From Nitrospira sp. (lineage in GTDB: Bacteria; Nitrospirota; Nitrospiria; Nitrospirales; Nitrospiraceae): DNA of 10,000 bases. Position 1 is the stretch's first letter; each line of letters begins with the position of its first letter. A model generated the notes under the pieces. It searched no databases. It was given only the letters and a program-made list of their open reading frames with translations, and was not told the origin of the DNA. The stretch is from contig JAIWOH010000076.1 of NCBI GenBank assembly GCA_020216985.1, positions 1 to 10,000 on the forward strand. The letters are read 5' to 3'. This document shows, piece after piece, positions 7,153 through 10,000 of this stretch. The position numbers and the translations under genes were made by a program.

Positions 7153-7203
7153 CTCATCGGGCGTCTTTTCAACCTCTAGTCGACTGTACCCAGATTGAGA
7201 AAT

Positions 7204-7677
7204 TCAGGGGTGCAGGCGGGGGCACCATTCGACTTCGGCGTAACGAGCCAACTCGGCGAACGAGTTCCGTTGATCGCGAGGTCGCACAAGACATGTGGAA
7301 CAGATCAACCAGCAGGGAGAGACACAGGAGCGATCGGCGCACGACCCGTCGTCCCTCACGATCATCGCCTGCCGACGGCAATAACTCTCGTTTGGAACGC
7401 GGAAACTCTGGTCATAGCAGAGAAGACTCTCGTAGAAGGAGGCGCGGTTGGCGATCGGCCTTCCGTCGAGTGCGATTCGGACGTCTCGCAGATCATCCGC
7501 TTCGGATAGCAGCCGGGCAACGGCTTCGGCCGACTGGGGAAAATCATTAAAAACCGCCACATACAATGCTCCTTCTTCATCTCCCTCCACCCAGTAAGCC
7601 GCGGCCGTCCTCATCCACCGTAGTAGTGCCGGAGCACGGACCACCCGCGCTTCGGAAATTGCCACAGATAGACGCAT
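7204..7677 (-). CDS. Uncharacterised small protein coupled to the oxygenase gene
   Basis: 157 residues; I do not recognise the family. The ATG at 7677 is 3 bases after the stop of the oxygenase gene, and a GAGGTGA at the end of that gene serves as SD, so translation is probably coupled. There is no signal peptide or membrane segment. Residues 1-110 look like a soluble alpha/beta domain with strands ALYVAVFNDF (37-46) and VRIALDGRPI (66-75) and a helix SAEAVARLLSEADDL (49-63). Residues 111-135 are odd: five Cys (113, 118, 122, 126, 129) in a stretch unlike the rest. That could be a metal-binding knuckle, or a sign that a frameshift moved the reading frame after about residue 110. The N-terminal two-thirds is well supported; the C-terminal third is less sure. 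Confidence 0.6.
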   Translation of the reverse strand: MRLSVAISEARVVRAPALLRWMRTAAAYWVEGDEEGALYVAVFNDFPQSAEAVARLLSEADDLRDVRIALDGRPIANRASFYESLLCYDQSFRVPNESYCRRQAMIVRDDGSCADRSCVSPCWLICSTCLVRPRDQRNSFAELARYAEVEWCPRLHP

Positions 7678-7680
7678 GGC

Positions 7681-8433
7681 TCACCTCGATTTGGCTCGCG
7701 GCATGAATACGGCAGGACCGAAGTAGGCAAACGCGTCCTTCATGTTCGAAAACAGCTTGTTCAACGGTCCCATCCGCCGATCGGTGACATATTGCAATGT
7801 CAGGACGACCCGCCGCTCATGGGCCCCCAACGGCGTCACCGCGTGCCAGAGTTTGTCGCCGTTGAAGACCACCATCGTTCCCGGCTCCATCGCAATGCGC
7901 GTTTCGCTGATCTCGGGCGGAGCCGTTCCCTTGCGCACGCGGGCCACTAACCGGCAGTGTTCGGACTGTTCCACCAATCCAATCAACACCGTATAGCGGG
8001 CACCTTTGTAATAAGAGGTATCGTAGTGAAAACCGATGTGGTCGCCCGGTTTCGTGTAGTAATACAACGCGCAAGAATGCGGATCGTCTTCCGGGCACCA
8101 CTCGATCCGTTCTCCTCCGATCAACCGATTCAAGAACGATCGAAGCGCTTCAGAACGATAGAGGGCGAGGATGCCTGGCGCCTTCTTGCGGATACTGTAA
8201 TAACTCACGCTCCCGCCCTGTTTATGTCCGGGGACATAGTTCCGATGAATGTCGCCCTCCAGCAGGTCGACTTCTCGCACACACCGTTCAACCACCGGCG
8301 GCGGCACGAACCGCTCAAGGTGGACGAACTCATTCTGCTCCCAATACAACCGATGGAGAAACGACGGATCGGCTGCTTCGGTTGCTGCACGAAGATGCTC
8401 CTCGATCTCAGTCGCGGTCTCCGCTCGCGGCAT
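7681..8433 (-). CDS. Fe(II)/2-oxoglutarate-dependent oxygenase, HalD/BesD-like family, probable hydroxylase
   Basis: 250 residues from the ATG at 8433, chosen because AAGAGGAAAGGG precedes it and the N-terminal extension of the longer frame (to 8562) is basic and low in recognisable structure. The double-stranded beta-helix core shows the facial triad: His136 and Asp138 in GFHYDTSYYKG, and distal His197 in NGDKLWHAVTP. Arg207/208 in HERRVVLTLQYV is placed to bind 2-oxoglutarate. The tail RMGPLNKLFSNMKDAFAYFG and the ligand numbering strongly recall the HalD/BesD amino-acid halogenase family as I remember it. Those halogenases replace Asp with Gly to let chloride bind iron; here Asp is kept, so hydroxylation is expected. 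The protein has no signal peptide and is cytoplasmic. The substrate is unknown; a free amino acid is plausible from the family. It is followed at once by the small gene at 7204-7677. Oxygenase class secure; subfamily moderate. Confidence 0.88.
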   Translation of the reverse strand: MPRAETATEIEEHLRAATEAADPSFLHRLYWEQNEFVHLERFVPPPVVERCVREVDLLEGDIHRNYVPGHKQGGSVSYYSIRKKAPGILALYRSEALRSFLNRLIGGERIEWCPEDDPHSCALYYYTKPGDHIGFHYDTSYYKGARYTVLIGLVEQSEHCRLVARVRKGTAPPEISETRIAMEPGTMVVFNGDKLWHAVTPLGAHERRVVLTLQYVTDRRMGPLNKLFSNMKDAFAYFGPAVFMPRAKSR

Positions 8434-8733
8434 CGCTATCCCTTTCCTCTTTCTCCATCCCTTTTCTCTGCGGGGCTCGCTTTCCCGCACCAAATAAAAC
8501 CCCGAAACCGGAAGCCATCCTTTCGCCCTTTGTTTTCCGTCCAGCGCCCCCCAATAGGCCACCGACTAGAAACCCAGTCCCACGTAGAGACCGGCGGGTC
8601 CAGAAATTATTCATCGTGTTGGTTTGATTGGCGGCCTGACGTTTGCGCTTGTGATCCTCCGTAAAGCATGCCTGTCACTTGCCTCACTTACTAAAACGGA
8701 ATTCGCAGAGTCGCTCACTGACGGGACCATCAT
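8434..8733. other. 300-base intergenic stretch between barrel protein and oxygenase genes
   Basis: No supported gene. Minus-strand frames here (68 codons from 8614; the extension of the oxygenase frame to 8562) lack an SD and recognisable content. A pyrimidine run on the plus strand (8439-8469, one interruption at 8457) makes the leader just before the oxygenase ATG almost pure purine. No convincing terminator for the upstream beta-barrel gene and no clear promoter were seen. Confidence 0.5.
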
Positions 8734-9441
8734 TTAAAACGAAATGCCTAGGTACGGGCCAACCTGCATGTAGTTGTTCGTGATACTGTTGGTCATGTTT
8801 GCTGCCAAGTGGTATCTCGCTTCGAGTCCGATTCGAAACGCTTTCCAAACGTTATAATCCACCCCCGCCCCGAATTGGACACCGACATCAAGATATTGAG
8901 CCCCATTGGATGGGGGGCTGAACACATGGATATCCAGCCCGCCGGGAATGACCCAAGGGCTCAAGCGGCTGCTCTGCATAAACCGGATTTTCGGTGCGAC
9001 GGTGATGGTGACCATCGTCAATTCTTGGAGCGACGGCGTCGTATGGACCACACCAAGATTTGTACCAACAAGGCCAAGATTGCTCGTATTCAGCACTTCT
9101 TTCGAGACAATCCGGTTATACTGCAAGCCAATTTCGCCGATCACAGCGGTGTCATTCATCAGCCCCCACGCATCCTTGGACAGCATATGATCCAGCCACG
9201 CCCCCACATACCATCCATTTTTGCTATCGTTCACTCCCCCGGCGCCTCTCACATCGGTAAATAATTCGTTGCCCCGCCCACTATCTAGACGGACATATCC
9301 TCCCCTAAACACCACCATGTTCCCGCCTGTGCCCCCTTCATCAGCCGAACTGTTCCCCCCCATGCCAGAGACACCAGTCAGTGCAAGGCACAGTGCGACT
9401 CCCCATGCAGAAACCCTCCGCGTGCCGCTTCCTCCCTTCAT
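8734..9441 (-). CDS. Outer-membrane beta-barrel protein
   Basis: 235 residues. Two ATGs stand in tandem at 9444 and 9441; I chose 9441 because the AGGAGG (9447-9452) is 5 bases from it but only 2 from the first. Residues 1-33 are a signal peptide (KGGSGTRR, hydrophobic core WGVALCLALTGVSG, SSA before DEGG). The mature part alternates hydrophobic and polar residues in amphipathic strands: VVFRGGYVRL, WYVGAWLDHML, AVIGEIGLQYNRIV, LTMVTITVAPKIRFM, DVGVQFGAGVDYNV, FRIGLEARYHLA and the last strand YMQVGPYLGISF. The C-terminal Phe is the usual outer-membrane assembly signal. Its size fits an 8-stranded OmpA/OmpW/OprF-like barrel. No peptidoglycan-binding domain is present. Function beyond an outer-membrane location is unknown. 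It is probably monocistronic, since a terminator lies just upstream (9515-9548) and the next gene starts 300 bases downstream. Confidence 0.82.
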   Translation of the reverse strand: MKGGSGTRRVSAWGVALCLALTGVSGMGGNSSADEGGTGGNMVVFRGGYVRLDSGRGNELFTDVRGAGGVNDSKNGWYVGAWLDHMLSKDAWGLMNDTAVIGEIGLQYNRIVSKEVLNTSNLGLVGTNLGVVHTTPSLQELTMVTITVAPKIRFMQSSRLSPWVIPGGLDIHVFSPPSNGAQYLDVGVQFGAGVDYNVWKAFRIGLEARYHLAANMTNSITNNYMQVGPYLGISF

Positions 9442-9446
9442 CATGG

Positions 9447-9452
9447 CCTCCT
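9447..9452 (-). promoter_or_regulatory. Ribosome binding site deciding the beta-barrel start
   Basis: The minus strand reads AGGAGG. The spacing is 2 bases to the ATG at 9444 and 5 bases to the ATG at 9441, which favours the second. Confidence 0.7.
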
Positions 9453-9514
9453 GATTCCGGTGACGCTGATGAACGTTCTCCGGCCAGAGTCATCAACAGT
9501 TGAATGGTTTCGAG

Positions 9515-9548
9515 AAAAAAGAGGGAGCCACTCTCACCTGTGGCTCCC
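9515..9548 (-). terminator. Strong intrinsic terminator, minus strand
   Basis: GGGAGCCAC (9523-9531) and GTGGCTCCC (9540-9548) pair perfectly over 9 bases around an 8-base loop. On the minus strand the stem is followed by TCTTTTTT (9522-9515). It ends transcription coming from the right, about 75 bases before the beta-barrel start. The nearest upstream gene, the regulator ending at 9928, is about 380 bases away, so the transcript has a long 3' tail or a separate RNA ends here. Confidence 0.88.
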
Positions 9549-9764
9549 CCCTTGGCGTCCCGCCGGCGACGATCACCGTCTCACACACATCGATCACGCA
9601 CCCATCCTCCTTTCATTCCGAATCATCCACCGCCCTGCATCACACGCAAAGAAGATCAGAACCGTTGCGCCACCGGGACTACCCGGTCACCGAGCAACCT
9701 TTATACCGTTGCTTGGCTCCCTCTCGATTTTTCAGACATTCCGCTCCCACGGCGGAGACGAGGC

Positions 9765-9835
9765 GCGAAGAGGAACGAACGATCTCTACCTCTTCGCACA
9801 CACACCATCTAACCGGATGGACAGTTCCGAAGAGG
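9765..9835 (-). repeat. Three-copy inverted repeat able to form alternative hairpins
   Basis: GCGAAGAGG (9765-9773) is the perfect reverse complement of CCTCTTCGC (9789-9797), with 15 bases between. A further copy, CGAAGAGG, lies at 9828-9835. The central element can therefore pair with either flanking copy (9 or 8 base pairs), but not both at once. Confidence 0.5.
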
Positions 9836-9869
9836 TCGCCAGGGCGAGCCCGTCAATTCAATCACTTCG

Positions 9870-9883
9870 ACAGTCCGGACTGT
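9870..9883. repeat. 14-base perfect palindrome
   Basis: ACAGTCCGGACTGT is a perfect palindrome without a loop, 45 bases after the regulator stop codon. Such dyads are typical protein-binding sites, but no factor can be named. Confidence 0.35.
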
Positions 9884-9927
9884 TGGACGGACGATCAAGA
9901 CGGGAGGGGCAAGAAGGGACAGACGCT

Positions 9928-10000
9928 TTATTCGATGCCGTAGGCGCGCAGCTTGTTGTAGAGACTTGCTCTGCTGATCTTGAGCAACTTGGCCGCTTTG
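9928..10000 (-). CDS. Fis-type HTH regulator, probably NtrC/sigma-54-activator family (partial, C-terminal end only)
   Basis: The last 24 codons are visible, ending in a TAA at 9928-9930. The peptide AAKLLKISRASLYNKLRAYGIE is the classic C-terminal Fis helix-turn-helix of sigma-54-dependent activators (pattern KxxAAxLLGISRxTLYxKLKxYGI). The ATPase and receiver domains lie beyond the window, so response regulator versus other activator cannot be decided. The gene would bind enhancer DNA and activate sigma-54 promoters. None of the genes in the window shows a convincing -24/-12 promoter, so its target is unknown. Confidence 0.85.
   Translation of the reverse strand, partial: KAAKLLKISRASLYNKLRAYGIE

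Larger units (their letters stand above)
6563..7203. other. Gene-poor 640-base stretch upstream of the multicopper oxidase
   Basis: No gene is supported with confidence here. It holds the oxidase SD and leader hairpin, a cluster of hairpins at 6704-6803, a 12-base inverted repeat (6950-7018), two copies of TGGTGCAA (7033-7059) and a GC-rich hairpin (7123-7152). A direct repeat CGCTCTTCTC occurs at 6840-6849 and 6921-6930. A 73-codon minus frame (6764 to 6543) overlaps the oxidase start by 20 bases; it has fair codon usage but no SD. The oxidase promoter must lie here or the gene is read from upstream; I found no convincing -35/-10 or -24/-12 element. Confidence 0.5.
9549..9927 (-). other. Gene-free stretch with candidate structured RNA
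   Basis: No protein gene is supported. If transcribed from the right it would be the tail of the regulator mRNA or a separate small RNA ending at the 9515-9548 terminator. It contains ACCGGG/CCCGGT (9672-9677 with 9682-9687, 4-base loop), two copies of ACCGTTGC (9661-9668, 9705-9712) whose GTTGC can each pair with GCAAC (9694-9698), and the repeat set at 9765-9835. TATAAA on the minus strand at about 9706-9701 resembles a -10 box, but no -35 fits. A good SD (AAAGGAGG, 9613-9606) also lies here without an obvious gene. Confidence 0.35.

Noticed and set aside
8408..8614. 68-codon minus-strand frame ahead of the oxygenase
   Set aside because: No SD, low-complexity Gly/Lys/Arg composition, and it overlaps the oxygenase start in another frame.
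9549..9720. A known riboswitch (c-di-GMP, fluoride, cobalamin) in the right-hand gap
   Set aside because: Some short motifs look similar (GGGACGCC near the terminator), but none of the conserved cores I know is complete.
9500..9943. 147-codon plus-strand frame in the right-hand gap
   Set aside because: Ser/Thr/His/Pro-rich with no SD or domain. It crosses the intrinsic terminator and the end of the regulator gene.

Overview
The window looks like the chromosome of a free-living Gram-negative bacterium. It has a moderately high G+C content, many proteins with export signals, an outer-membrane beta-barrel, and the end of a Fis-type (probably sigma-54-dependent) regulator. The mix of large multicopper oxidase, SmbP-like metal binder and plastocyanin-like protein suggests a Nitrospira-type or related chemolithotroph. 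That placement is inference from gene content only. Every gene I can support lies on the minus strand, so the window reads biologically from right to left.

Right edge (9928-10000): the last residues of a Fis-type helix-turn-helix regulator. A gene-free stretch of about 480 bases follows. It holds inverted repeats that could form alternative RNA hairpins and ends in a clear minus-strand intrinsic terminator (9515-9548). Next comes a signal-peptide-bearing outer-membrane beta-barrel protein (8734-9441). After a 300-base gap there is a tightly spaced pair: a non-haem Fe(II)/2-oxoglutarate oxygenase that resembles the HalD/BesD family but keeps the HxD motif (7681-8433), and a small uncharacterised protein starting 3 bases after its stop (7204-7677).

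A 640-base gap rich in hairpins and short repeats (6563-7203) precedes the dominant gene, a multicopper oxidase of about 1587 residues (1799-6562). It consists of three repeated two-cupredoxin modules, six cupredoxin domains in all. Only domains 2 and 3 keep copper ligands, so the canonical motif order is circularly shifted. Its size and layout resemble the MofA/MnxG type of putative Mn(II) oxidase. A terminator-like hairpin (1731-1773) follows it.

The left end is a compact three-gene unit (1610 down to 1) of exported proteins: a LolA/DUF4412-like protein, a plastocyanin-like protein with a carboxypeptidase-regulatory-like C-terminal domain (4-base overlap with the previous gene), and an SmbP-like metal-binding protein cut by the window edge. 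With the oxidase upstream, this suggests periplasmic or cell-surface metal (Cu/Mn) handling and redox chemistry. No mobile element, CRISPR array, tRNA or rRNA was seen.
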